Notes: generated by a model not told the origin, from the sequence alone. DNA of 21,417 nt from Phellopilus nigrolimitatus (GCA_021029095.1 JAJOHG010000416.1:1-21417); one strand, 5' to 3'. Positions 8,900-18,878 are shown, counted from the stretch's first letter. Made by a program: numbers and translations.

Positions 8900-9114
8900 T
8901 GGAACACACCGAGAGGGTGTGAACACTAAAACAGACTGGAGAATATTCTGTAATTCGAGTGAGAGAAGAATCTAATTGATACAATAGCGCGCATACCTGT
9001 AATTCGAGTGAGAGAAGAATGAAACTCGAATTACGGCGCGCGCGCAGAAGTGTACGTTACGAGAAAGGAAATGATTATCTAATGATGATCGGCGGTTGTA
9101 ACCGGGAGGTTACA
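8900..9114 (-). repeat. 5' LTR of the chromovirus
   Basis: This copy reads identically to 3487-3701 over all 215 bp, with the same TG...CA ends, end palindromes and internal 24-bp direct repeat. In element orientation it is the promoter-bearing LTR. Transcription of the decarboxylase running into it meets a stop codon at 9075-9077 in the decarboxylase frame. Confidence 0.96.
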
Positions 9115-9119
9115 CGACG
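9115..9119 (+). repeat. Target-site duplication, right copy (CGACG)
   Basis: Perfect match to the five bases at 3482-3486 on the other side of the element. Deleting the element plus one of these copies keeps the host reading frame continuous. Confidence 0.93.
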
Positions 9120-9160
9120 ACCGAGACTCAGATGCCAGTTACGATAGTCGATAACCGTTC

Positions 9161-9235
9161 CTGGTAAAATAAAATAGAATAAAATAAAAAGAGGCGTTAA
9201 AATTCTTCGTTCGCTCAGAGTCTTGCTATTCCTAC
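9161..9235 (-). other. Decarboxylase intron 9 with A/T-rich simple repeat
   Basis: A 75-bp intron (GTAGGA...CCAG on the minus strand) holding a run of taaaa/aaaat units at about 9165-9191 on the plus strand. It lies only 41 bases from the retrotransposon insertion point. Confidence 0.7.
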
Positions 9236-10757
9236 CTTCTTCTCCATGCTTTGTCCGTAGATACTCTGGGGTAATATCCAATGCGTCACTCAGATATTTG
9301 CGATCCCGAACCCAAAGAGCGGAGCAGTCGAAGTTCACCAGGCCCCACTGAAAGAAAACGTTAGTGTACGTATCTGTCACAAAACTAATACGGAGAGCCC
9401 GTACCTTGTGGAAATTAATACAGAAGGAGTGTGCATAACGATTGATTTCATCTAGATAGCACACGCTTCTAAATTCCGGACACGCAAGAGTCACACCCGC
9501 CCACGCAGCATCAACATGTATCCAAAGTGAAGGATGTTGTTGTGCTAAGCATTCAAATTTAGCGCGCTCCGTTCCGAATTCAAAGAATGTTGAAGCTTCT
9601 TACCGACTGCAAATATTTCAGAGAGATTATCAACCGCACCAGAAGATGTCGTTCCAACAGTTGCAACTACTTGCAGAAAGAATTTAACCATAGTTTCTGC
9701 CTGTACCTCAGAAGAAAAGATGACGAACTTAAAATGAAGGGGTGTATGCCTTCTTTCCTATCTTCCTCAAGTACATATTGCAGAGTGCTTCCTCGCAGCG
9801 CCAGCACATCTTCTGTGCGCACTTCGAGTGCCTTAGCTCGTAAGCCCAAGACGAGGGCTGCTTTTTTACCCAGCGAATGCGTCTGTGTCGTTGTATAGAC
9901 AACGAGCTTGCTGAAATCGACGTCTGGATGAGTGCGCATGTACAGCGACCGGGCCGCCACGACCGTCACGAGAACCGAATCAGAAGCGGTTGTCTGCCGT
10001 TATGTATTGTGAGCTTTAGGGTTTAACTTAAGAAGTGGGATTGAGGACCTGAATAACACCCCCTCCAGTTGCATTCTCGTTGTAGAAGGCTTTGTCGAGA
10101 CCAAAAAGCTTAGCGCCCCAGTCCATGACGACGGCTTCGAGTTCTGTGCATGCTGGACTACAGTCCCACTTGAAAAAAATGAGCTGCAAAAGAAGCCTAG
10201 GAATATACGGACTTACGTTGAATCCAGGATTAGCAGTGCTACTGGCATACAAGTCACCAAGCATGCCCTCAAAAGTAGATGCTGTAGGGAAGTACGCAAA
10301 AAATGACGGATGCTGCCAGATCGTCAGCCCTTGTATAAGTCCCATTAGGTTCAAATGCGAAAATCTGAAAGAGATGTCTTGATACTCACCTGGGAGGATG
10401 AGTTTTTGGTAATCATCAGCGATCTCTTGGAAATCTTCTCCTTGCTCAGGTGCGTGATCTATAACCCTTCGTTCAGATTTCCGTTTAATTACAAGAAACA
10501 TCTTCAACTGGCCTGGAAGTGCTTCTCTCAGATATCCCGGCTCAACAGCGGAAGATACGTTGCGCTTTTCTAGATTGTAGTAAAAATCGCATATACGATC
10601 TATGGCTTGATAGCCAGCCCTGCGAAATCTTCGAAAGAAGATCGAGTCAGTATCCGATCTCGGAACCAGAGCCCACGAAAGCTGCGAAAGAAAGAGTAAA
10701 GGAGGAAGAAAAGGGAAACATGAAAACCAGTACTGACTCTTCGATATCCATAGGCAT

Positions 10758-11467
10758 ACTGAAACCTTGTCGATCGATACTTATTCGATCGCGAGTCACC
10801 TGTGCGTTTTTCTATGTCTAATCACTAGCAGAAACCAGTATTCCGCAGGCTTGATTTGCCGATAAAATGTTTCTTTTTCGCTAGGAATGAATCTGAATAA
10901 AAGCTACAGAGCCAGGGTAAAGCAAGTACTCGGGTAAGATAGGACTTCGCGGCGACGACTCTCACTGACTAAGTCGCAATTTTGACGGGTAACCGGCGTC
11001 TTCTCGGCGTCTATGAATATTGCAACCAAAATAAATGTGGCTGTGGCTACATTTGATTTTGATCCCCCGAATAGAAATGAAACAATAACCAATGACCGCT
11101 CTAAACACGCTCAAAATATGACATCATTTCATACTTATAGAACTTCAAGTTTCATTGGCAGACTGCTACCTCCGCTACGTTGAAAATGTCTCCCAAAAAC
11201 TGTTTAGCGGTAATTGTCAAGAATCGCAGTGGACAGGTCATGATAAGTCGTAAGCTTCTGCAACGGATAGCATGATTGGATCTCACAAAACGGTAGAATA
11301 TTTGATCGGTATCAGACGGAAGTCTATATAGTTCACTGCCTTTCTTCATCACTGTTGGCGTACTCGTGCAACCACATTCAGTGGTTAGTCTTCAGTCGCT
11401 TTTGACCACAAAATTCAGACAAATATTGCACTCCTCATCGAAATTCAGTGTGAGAAAGATTAAATGT
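10758..11467. other. Intergenic region between BZZ1 3' end and decarboxylase start
   Basis: About 710 bp separate the BZZ1 stop codon from the decarboxylase ATG; both genes read leftward. Short open frames occur on both strands but none resembles a known protein or splices convincingly. The stretch should contain the BZZ1 polyadenylation region and the decarboxylase promoter. No clear TATA box near the decarboxylase start could be picked. Confidence 0.6.
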
Positions 11468-14400
11468 TCAAACTAGCTCAACCTGAAATCCCGCCATGAG
11501 TCTGGAAGATAATTTTCGCACGCAATATGTTTACTCACATAATTGCTCGGAAAGATCCCCTTTCTACCCGTCTTATCGTATCCTTTAGTGAATATACGTG
11601 TATGTCAGCAAGACCAATCAAAGGCCAGATGAACGCAAAGGAAACGCGTTAAGTATATAGGGAGTTAAGGCACTGACCTTCCCACCACCCATCGGCGTAG
11701 TTCTGGCCCCCGTTCGAGCCGGAGGAAAGCTCGATCAACGCACCTTCCTCGACCCTTAATTCATCTGTACCTTGGCCTTGATACGTATACAAGCCTCGAA
11801 CTAAGCAGATGTAGACATAAGCACTAAACCTGCTCGCAAATAATTGTAATTCAGACAGCTTACCGTATTTCCCTGAGCCTAAGGTCTGTTGCGCTGCGCG
11901 GGCAGGAATTTCGGGCGATGCTTCGTCATCCACGACTTCGATGTATGATGCGGGAACCAGGCCTTTCCCGCCATTTGTGTCCGCCACCTTGATCCAACCA
12001 GAGCCGTCATCGCCCTCTATCACTTGAACCGTAGCACCACCTGGCGAGCCGAGTAAATGATATGAGCGAAACCTAACATGTTAAGCGAAACTGCTGACCA
12101 GTAACTGCCAGTTCAAAAGGCGATGTTGGTGTGAAGCTGTATAGTACGTGTGCTACGGCGAAACTCTCGTCCGGTACCGTATGAGGTCGCGCGAAGGATG
12201 ATGAAGATGGCGTCGAAGTTGAGGAAGTTGAGATTGTCGATGCTGGAAAAAAAGTACACGACAATTCAACAACAGCGGTTGGATTGAAAAAACAATAAGC
12301 ATTGTGCAAGTCTACCTCGCGAATTTATTCTAGACAGGTTCGATCCATAGGTGCCGCTCGAAACTCTTGACACACGTTTACCACCTCCACCGGCACAGCT
12401 AGCAGGAACCTGCAAATAAGCAGGCGTTATCAATACGCTTGCTCGACAGATAAAAAAGACCACATACCTTTAGCTCGCACTTGGCATGCACACATAGTCC
12501 ACACGTCTTGCAGGTCTTGCCCTGTTTGCTTAAACCCCAAATGGACGACTAAAATCGATTCAGTCACAAGAATCATAGTTGCGATTCCGCAGTACCTTGC
12601 AATATCCACAAGTGGTGGGTATGGAGAATGACGTGGACTTGAAGCTATGAGGACTTTGCGACCCCTCATCACCTATGATCACCGCTCCGTCAAGCAAGTG
12701 ACAATTGAGAGATGGAGAGACGGAAATTGCTGACCTCCTAGAGCGTCGCTGATAGTATCGATTTCCGAGCCCAATAGAGTTGCCGAGAATTCTAATAACG
12801 TTAGTTGATGCTGCACGCCAAGGTAGTCCTTTATACCAGAAAGAAGCGGTGGGAAGGAAGCCCGTTAGTTTTAATCCTAAGATGACTTGAAACAGTGTGT
12901 ACCAACATTCATAACGTCCTCTACAGTCCCCAGGCTGCGGTCCTTCGTGTGCGCTGAAACGACGCTCCGTATCTTGTCCACGTCTCTCTCTATAGGGAGT
13001 TTTTACGATCAGTGCTCGTTTCCACTTTTGCTTTCTGTGTCAGTGCTTACTCTTGCTATCGATCAGAGCCGATACCTCTTGTAGTTTCTCCCGACAGCGC
13101 GAAAGCTTGTTCTGAAGAAAGACCTTCGGCGCCGACTCAATAACCATCTCTCCAGAATCGTAGTACCCAGCACATGGTTCCCAGCCCCAATCATTTGGAA
13201 CACTGAACGGGCGTGTGTTGTACGCGATAAAGAGATCTTGATCCGGTGCTGGGTCGACCTGCGTCAGAGTCTGCTGGACGGCATTGACTCGGCTTTGCAG
13301 GGTGCTAAGGTGCGTGGTGTGCAGACTCTGGGCGTGGACGAGAATGGACACAAGTCCTGTGATAAGATTGGTCTGTAAGCATTCTGCGAAAATGTTTCGT
13401 TGTTGTTGTGAGCGAAGTTAGTGGGCTTTAGTATTTCTGAGAATCTTACGGAGATCCTGAATGTTCGAGCTGAATGAGCGCCTGCGAAGAGTACCCGAAA
13501 CCATCACTTACATCTTCGATCAGGGGCAGATCCTCCGTGTAGAACCTTCCCTTTGCCCTGTTCGAAATGGCTGTGGAGATCACGAATATGCTATGTCTGG
13601 CTTCAGCAAAAAAAAAGTCTAACAGTAGCAAGTGCTGACATACTTCTTGCTATTCTGCATATCTACGAGTTGTGTTTCGTATTGCTTCGCCGCACGACTA
13701 GCATGCTTATCGTCCTGCGAGCGATCCTGGTGCACTCATACTTTATTTTTCGCGTTCACTTGGGTACCTGTGCTGTGCAATGAATGCTCACCTGTTTTCG
13801 GCGATAAGACTCGATTTCAAGGCATTCTTCGTCGTACTGTAAACCCAGATAAGCGATCTCCCCTGCAGTAGCTCTCAGAGTGCTACCTTCTGTTTCATCT
13901 ATAACAATTGTGCGGAGGAGTACGTCAGGGTACAAAAATCTTTTGAGTTAAGGAAGACGAACCTTCTGTCGATCAGCATATATCTTGTCCCTGTCTGAGA
14001 GCAGTTTTTGATAAAATTGAAATTGCTGCAAGAGACAACGCGATTTTAGTATAGTCACAGTGAAGGAGCTTCAACAGGATACCTTGTTCTTCATGTCCTC
14101 GTGCTTCTTCTCCAGACTTTTCGCCGCATCCGCCACCTGGCTGATCAAATCATCGGACAGCGACGAGTGATCCTGAGCGGTGCTGTCCAGCGAGCTAATG
14201 AGTTGGCCATACGCTTTGTCGAGCGTACTACAGCGAGATAAGAGGTTGATGTCCTCAATATAGCCCGGGAACATGACACACCTTCTCCGCAGCGTGTCCT
14301 CTCCCCAAGCAGTCGACGGATCGTCACCGACGACAAGCGACGACATGCGCTTTGCCTTCTTGTCCGCCGCCTTCTTGGCCAACACAGACAGCTTTCCTGC

Positions 14401-14648
14401 ATATTCCTTCTCGAGGGCTGCTCGATCCTTGTAAATTTCTCGAACCTGGCGAATATCCCTAAGACGCAAATATCACCGGAAGTAATCGTGTTTCGCTCAC
14501 ATCGGTGAGTAGACCGAGCTGCGCATCGGACAAAGCTGCAATTCTGTCGACTTGATCCTAGGATAACAGTGGTGAGGGATTGAGTGGCGGACAAATGGAA
14601 ACTAGACATTACTGGCAGAGCCTGCCCGAACGACTGTGCTGCAGCCAT
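11468..14648 (-). CDS. BZZ1: Bzz1-type F-BAR / C1 / double SH3 protein
   Basis: A 651-residue adaptor of cortical actin and endocytosis: in yeast Bzz1 binds membranes through its F-BAR domain and recruits the Las17/WASP machinery through its SH3 domains. Exons: 14613-14648, 14501-14557, 14282-14445, 14083-14227, 13963-14025, 13887-13898, 13792-13836, 13644-13726, 13512-13590, 13450-13456, 13051-13383, 12907-12989, 12735-12828, 12596-12672, 12468-12548, 12316-12409, 12099-12242, 11864-12040, 11678-11800, 11539-11582, 11468-11482. All phases agree. The F-BAR/coiled-coil half covers about 1-390. The C1 finger is complete: H409, C422, C425, C439, C442, H447, C450, C458. A Ser/Thr-rich linker (about 485-510) precedes SH3-1 (513-571); SH3-2 (592-651) ends FPSNYVELV. 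Two microexons (12 and 7 nt) are needed. The start ATG follows GGCGAT and gives MAAAQSFGQALP. It is divergent from the GPI-protein gene. Confidence 0.92.
13450..13456 (-). other. 7-nt microexon of BZZ1
   Basis: GATCTCC, flanked by a 55-nt intron ending ATTCAG and a 66-nt intron beginning GTAAGA. It encodes D229, L230 and the first base of Q231. With it the protein reads LIEDDLQCLQTNL, in step with the family helix; without it the only phase-compatible join I found drops six residues. Confidence 0.65.
13887..13898 (-). other. 12-nt microexon of BZZ1
   Basis: ATGAAACAGAAG, encoding MKQK (residues 156-159), lies between a 64-nt intron ending TTATAG and a 50-nt intron starting GTAGCA. It joins YADRQK to YDEEC, matching the usual (S)KQKYDEEC pattern of the F-BAR helix. 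Confidence 0.7.
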
Positions 14649-14821
14649 ATCGCCTTTCCGAAGCCTATGCTAAACTGTAGTCGCGGTTGTGGCTACAAAG
14701 TAGCCGTGGGAAACCCTGTCGGCTGAAGGAGCTGGTATTAAAGCAGCTGGTCCGAGCCCTGTTATCTTTTCCTCTTGACGTTCCCCGTTCGCCTTCCTCG
14801 GTTCCTCGACGATAGACTACA
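14649..14821. promoter_or_regulatory. Short divergent promoter between BZZ1 and the GPI-protein gene
   Basis: Only 173 bp separate the two start codons, which face away from each other, so both promoters must overlap or share elements here. No convincing TATA box is visible. A pyrimidine-rich stretch (ttatcttttcctcttgacg) precedes the plus-strand gene at about 14762-14780. Confidence 0.6.
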
Positions 14822-15763
14822 ATGTTCACGATTCCGTTCACGATCGTCCTTGTTGTCTTCTTCAGCTATACGCTACGTCTGGCCGGGGCTGCCCCGCTGA
14901 CGACGAGCGTGAGCCAGAGGGATGTTGTAGACCCGCCTGTGACGGCTCCGAATGCGTCCACGGTCTGGGCTGTGGGTGAGACGCAGACGGTGGTCTGGTC
15001 AGTATTTCCTGCTGCTTGTGATTTTTTTTGGAGCAGCCTAGCTGAACATTTTGCAGGAATACTTCGAGTCTACCTAGCCAGATTACGAACACGAATGGCA
15101 CGGTCTTGCTGGGCTTCGTGAACGACACGACAGGAAACGAGCATCTTATGATCAGTACGTCTCATCCCCTTCATACTAGTCTTGCATGAGCTGACTTTTG
15201 TACAGACAGCCCGCTTGCCTCTGGATTTGACATCAGAAGCGGCTCTGTCAACATCGTGGTCCCGAACGTCGAACCTCGTTCAGATTACATCGTAGCTCGT
15301 GCGTTCATTTACCCTCCGTTGTGCGACTCGTGTTAACCGCGTTTACTCGGCAGTTTTGGGTGACTCGGGGAACATTTCACCCAAGTTCACCATCACGAAT
15401 GGCCAGGCGAGTTCTGCGTCTTCCGCGGCAGTTCCTAGCTCTACAACCGCCGTTGGAACGGGTACTCCTTCTGATTCCGGCGCGTCATCAGCTCTCAGTG
15501 CTACTAGCTCCGCATCGTCTCCGGGGGGCAGCAGCTCGGCCACCGATAGTTCAACCCTTGCGAGTTCGACGTCCACAGCGACCCCGGATTTGTCCTCGAA
15601 TTCGTCCCCCTCGTCCTCTTTCTCCTCGGGGTCGTCGAGTTTGGCAGCATCGGATAGTCAATCTTCGAATACGAGTACTAGTGCCGCTTCTCCACGCGCT
15701 CTGGTATCTTTCCACCTCGTGCAGCTTGCTGTCACCTTGCTGGCTGTCTTATTTTTCATTTGA
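14822..15763 (+). CDS. GPI-anchored Ser/Thr-rich surface protein (Kre9/KNH-like domain)
   Basis: A predicted 258-residue secreted, wall- or membrane-anchored protein. Exons: 14822-14997, 15057-15154, 15206-15298, 15354-15763, with introns of 51-59 bp. Residues 1 to about 23 form a signal peptide (IVLVVFFSYTLRLAGA). The next about 115 residues carry features of the fungal Ser-Thr-rich GPI-anchored membrane family: a VWAVGETQTVVWNTSS start, DIRSGSVNIVVPNV, and a DSGNISPKFTI end. Several N-glycosylation sequons are present (NAS, NTS, NGT, NDT, NIS). A long Ser/Thr/Ala-rich stalk, likely O-glycosylated, follows, and the protein ends in a hydrophobic tail LAVTLLAVLFFI consistent with a GPI-attachment signal. 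Its exact role is unknown; family members are linked to beta-glucan or wall organisation. It converges on the Caf1 gene. Confidence 0.88.
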
Positions 15764-16165
15764 GAGCCACATACCGTCTGTCCGATTCTCCTTTCTATTG
15801 ACCTTGTCTGCGCGCATATACGGCGGATACGACTTGTCATGGGTTTATGGACCATCTCATCTTCACCCTCATGAACGGAACTTTCTGTTATGACCACATC
15901 TAACGACGCATTTTGGCTTGTACTGGACGTTGGAAATCATGTATTACTAGTTGCGAACCACACTCATCACATAATGTTATTGTGCATACCGTGCTCATTC
16001 TTTTCTTCGGACCGGAAAGTAAGATGGATAGAGAATGAATTCAACACAATACAAAGCGACAGGAGTATAGGGCACTCGATACAACTGATAACAAGAGCAG
16101 GTCAATATCCCAAAAGCAAGCAGCAGCATATTTTTACACATCAGGCCAGCTGCAGCTCACCGCCG
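15764..16165. other. Convergent intergenic region
   Basis: About 400 bp between the stop codons of the GPI-protein gene (plus) and Caf1 (minus). It must hold both 3' ends. No gene or repeat is visible; a short plus-strand open frame running from 15890 into the Caf1 gene is antisense to Caf1 and is not supported. Confidence 0.6.
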
Positions 16166-17438
16166 TCATCGGTCACCGCCCACGCCGATCGTTCGCATAT
16201 AGCCATTGACGTTCACAGGCATCCCGCCGTATGGCGAGGGGTATCCACCACCCATTCCCGGGCCTCCCGGCGTCGGGAGTGGTGTAGGCCCACCGGCGCC
16301 CATCATGTTCGGTCCCCCGCCCATGCCCATGCCTTGCTGTGTACCGCCCTGCTGCTGTTGCTGCTGTCCCTGCGCCGACACCGCCTGCTGCTCGCGCATG
16401 AGCGGTGTGCGCTCGCGCTCTGCGATCGTCGCGCCGCTCCGCAACCCAAGGGCCATCCCGATCCCGAGCGCGGATTGTGTGTCGAGTGTGCCGTTCGCCG
16501 CGAGCACGGTTTTTCCGAGGCCGTACAGCTTGCCGTTGTATTCGCCGTCGTCAATGTGGTCGTTGAAATACAGCTCGCGCATTTTGAAGAAAGTGTGCGC
16601 GGTGAGGAGCGAGTCTGACCCGGCCTGATGCGAGGGCCCGATGCGCATGACCTGCGATTGTTGAGGACTATAATGACGCAAAGGAAGAATTATCCGACGT
16701 ACACCCAGATCATCTGCGACTTCCTGCAGACCGCCTTTCAGACCTTTGCACGCCCGCATCATAAACTTCACGTCGTACACGGTTGGGAACCACAACGAGA
16801 AAAGGTCGAAGAAGTCTTCCTCCGTTGCTGGTAAATTAATGCACGACAACAGCTTAACGAGGTACCCGAAATCGTATCCACTTCACGAAGCCTTAGCCAA
16901 GTAGATATATGCAACCAGAAAGAACGCACCTATGAAACGAAATCCATTTAGTCTCGTCGCAGAGGACGAGGCCCGACGTGATGAGCAGTTCCGCAAAATC
17001 GTTTGGCTGTATGCCCTCTGTCAGGTGGCGCTGGAAGTCGATACCGGACTTGTGGAGGAGGTCAATAGATTCAGGGCTGTACATGTCTTCTGCCATGTTG
17101 AAGTGGAAGTTGAATTGCCAGGTAGATATGTCCTCCGCAGGTTGGCCGTCCTCATCGCATAGTGTGATGCCGATTTGGATGATTTTGAGTAGGTCGACAT
17201 TACAGCGCATTGTCTGGTAATGGTAGTCCGACGATGTCCTGAACGAGCCTATCGGACGTGCGACGACACCGGGAAATTCTGTGTCCTAATGCATAAGAGC
17301 TGTCAACGCTGCAGCCACTGGAGCAGGGATACCTGGACTGACCATGGCCACATAAGGGTAGCGCTCGACGAGGTCCCGGATGTTGCGCATTTCTGCGTCC
17401 AGGTTGGACGTCCATACTTCGCGGATTCGTGTCGCCAT
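16166..17438 (-). CDS. CAF1: CCR4-NOT complex deadenylase Caf1/Pop2
   Basis: A 371-residue DEDD-family 3'-5' exoribonuclease that shortens mRNA poly(A) tails as part of the CCR4-NOT complex. Exons: 17343-17438, 16930-17285, 16703-16880, 16166-16651. The protein starts MATRIREVWTSNLDAEM. The catalytic residues are D33 and E35 (DTEFPG), D154 (SGYDFGYL) and D223 (AGSDSLLT), each offset by seven from human CNOT7. Other family blocks are YHYQTMRCNVDLLKIIQIG, WQFNFHFN, SGIDF, FAELLITSGL and GGLQEVADDLG. After the conserved core (to about 255) comes a low-complexity tail rich in Gln, Gly, Met and Pro, as often seen in fungal Caf1. Intron 3 (16652-16702) is 51 nt with no in-frame stop, so its retention would add 17 residues. 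The start is the first ATG of the frame. Confidence 0.95.
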
Positions 17439-18692
17439 GCGGCTCACGGCGCGTGTTCTATCGTCGTGGATGTGGCCGCTGTGCCCTGTCACCTGTGAAC
17501 TGTGTACGATGTTTATGCGCGCGAGCGGCGCTGGACTCGGGCGTCACATTGGGCCACGAGATTGTCACAACTTGACGCGACCAACGGCGTTGGCCAGCCG
17601 CATCGTTCTATCTCTTCTGTGTCCTCAATCCACAGTCCATTTCCTACCTGATCGAGTTCTGCAGTTTCACATACGAATTGATGCTCTTTAGCGAAGAAAA
17701 AAAAGTTATCGATTGTATCGACGCGTACGGGCGAAGCGACTGCTTTGGAAGCCGGAGCCGGTAACGGCGGAATGGACGAGCACCAAGGACCAAGGCTTTA
17801 TTCGAAACACGAAAATAAACTTGTCACTGTCTCCATAATAGACATCCCGGTGGACATTGTCTTGTCTCCCGCTCTCGGCCTAGCCAAGCAGCTTCATATG
17901 TTCTCTGATGCGTACTCTTTTGGTGTCGGCTTTCTGACACAGTCGCTGTAACTTGGTCTGTTCAGTTAGCGTCTTCTATTTTTTCACTCTGAACATCGTC
18001 ATCTGATTTTTTCCCCTGACATCACTCACCATGCAGTAGACCGATACATTTAAGTCACCTGGTACTTCGCTATTCTCGATTCAAACTCTTTCTGCCGTCA
18101 ACAGCGCTCTATGGAGGCGCTCTTAGGCTCATCAAGAAGCCTGCCAAGCAAATCCTCCCGCGGTCTAAGATGTTGGTGGCAAGATCGCTTCTTCCGCCTT
18201 TGGGCATCAAGAACTCTTAGAACATATACCCAAAGACCCCTATGATATGAAACATATCTTTAGTGCGAGATGACTCTCTTGCGCTGTCTACGCCTTACCG
18301 ACACATGCTTCACGTGCATCCAAAGTCTAGCTTAATCGAACGCCACCATCTATGTCTCCGTTTCTGGAGAGCGCGACACAGCTCGACTTGGGCGGGCATA
18401 ATTTGTACTTCTCTTGAAGAGCTAAATCTTCAAGGTTTTTTATGTTGCTGTGGATTTTTCTTGCCCCGCATTTCAAAATATGTCTAGCCGCTCCTGCGAG
18501 ACATGAAGCATGAAGAATCTACCGCGTTTTGACGGTCGAGAAAGCGTCGCGAGGGCTGACGCGTCGACTCGCGCAAGGGACACGCCTCCCGCCGGGCCTA
18601 GAACACGTGATGCGAGGCAGACATAGTGCGTTTTCCTCGGATGCAAATTTGGCTCGGGCGGCTGGCATAGCGCGTCATTTTTCGGATCTCCT
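17439..18692. other. Intergenic region between CAF1 and the thaumatin-like gene
   Basis: About 1.25 kb upstream of both the Caf1 start (minus) and the thaumatin-like promoter (plus). A plus-strand open frame of 68 codons at 17745-17951 and one of 74 codons at 18263-18487 have no recognisable motif and no convincing splice partners. A CACGTG E-box-like palindrome lies at about 18603-18608. I see no RNA gene. Confidence 0.5.
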
Positions 18693-18756
18693 GTCAGCCT
18701 CCGCCAGCCTACAGCAGTGTCAGCCTCCGCCAGCCTCTCGCAGTGTCAGCCTCCTG
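18693..18756 (+). repeat. 26-bp tandem repeat in the thaumatin-like promoter
   Basis: The unit beginning gtcagcctccgccagcct and ending gcagt occurs at 18693-18718 and 18719-18744, with three substitutions, and a partial third copy (gtcagcctcctg) starts at 18745. The array ends about ten bases before the TATA box, a position that suits a regulatory role. Confidence 0.85.
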
Positions 18757-18765
18757 CCTGTGGAA

Positions 18766-18773
18766 TATAAAAG
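18766..18773 (+). promoter_or_regulatory. TATA box of the thaumatin-like gene
   Basis: TATAAAAG lies 113 bp upstream of the thaumatin-like ATG and just downstream of the tandem repeat. A clear TATA box with a roughly 80-nt leader fits a strongly regulated secreted-protein gene. Confidence 0.75.
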
Positions 18774-18878
18774 GGGTCTTCTCGGTAGGAAATCCCCAGT
18801 GCTTTCACTTGTCTTCAAGTACCATTCACTACCCCTCAAGCATCAGCTACTCTACTCTTCGAGTCCCAAGTCTCAGCT

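Larger units (their letters stand above)
3487..9114 (-). mobile_element. Complete Ty3/Gypsy chromovirus LTR retrotransposon (5628 bp)
   Basis: The element reads on the minus strand: 5' LTR 8900-9114, leader 8624-8899, Gag-Pol 3884-8623, 3' untranslated region and polypurine tract 3702-3883, 3' LTR 3487-3701. LTRs begin TG and end CA and read as identical over 215 bp; flanking CGACG duplications are perfect. Domain order in the polyprotein is Gag with zinc knuckle, aspartic protease, reverse transcriptase, RNase H, integrase, chromodomain. That order (RT before integrase) defines Ty3/Gypsy, and the C-terminal chromodomain places it among chromoviruses. Every enzymatic motif looks intact, so the copy may be autonomous. 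It interrupts a host decarboxylase gene in the same transcriptional direction. I cannot assign it to a named element. Confidence 0.96.
9115..10757 (-). pseudogene. Aromatic-L-amino-acid decarboxylase, 5' part (exons 1-10a), interrupted by retrotransposon
   Basis: PLP-dependent group II decarboxylase (DOPA/tryptophan decarboxylase type), which would release CO2 from aromatic amino acids in the cytosol. Exons: 10738-10757, 10513-10628, 10390-10458, 10217-10329, 10049-10168, 9729-9993, 9604-9666, 9405-9544, 9236-9347, 9115-9160. The start is chosen because MPMDIEEFRRAGYQAID matches the family N-terminus. Conserved segments include EPGYLREALP, APEQGED, FFAYFPTAS, SPACTELEAVV, GGGVIQ, THS (H185), HVDAAWAG (D267) and NFHK with the PLP lysine K302. 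Y331 in TPEYLR, the catalytic Tyr that separates decarboxylases from aldehyde synthases, is present. With 3017-3486 the intact gene would encode 492 residues, the normal length. As it stands translation runs 12 codons into the LTR and stops, giving about 367 residues without the C-terminal domain. The intron at 10459-10512 starts with GC. Confidence 0.9.

Noticed and set aside
9545..9666. Reading the decarboxylase straight through 9545-9603
   Set aside because: Read-through in the frame of exon 7 soon meets a stop, whereas splicing a 59-nt GTAAGA...TTAG intron gives the family-like EIFAVAQQHPSLWIHVDAAW.
12337..12348. GGTTCGATCC resembling a tRNA B box
   Set aside because: It lies inside a BZZ1 exon and no matching A box, cloverleaf or T-run terminator is present; a similar string near 1034 also fails.
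17745..17951. 68-codon plus-strand frame upstream of CAF1
   Set aside because: No motif, no splice partner and no promoter signal; probably chance in the intergenic region.
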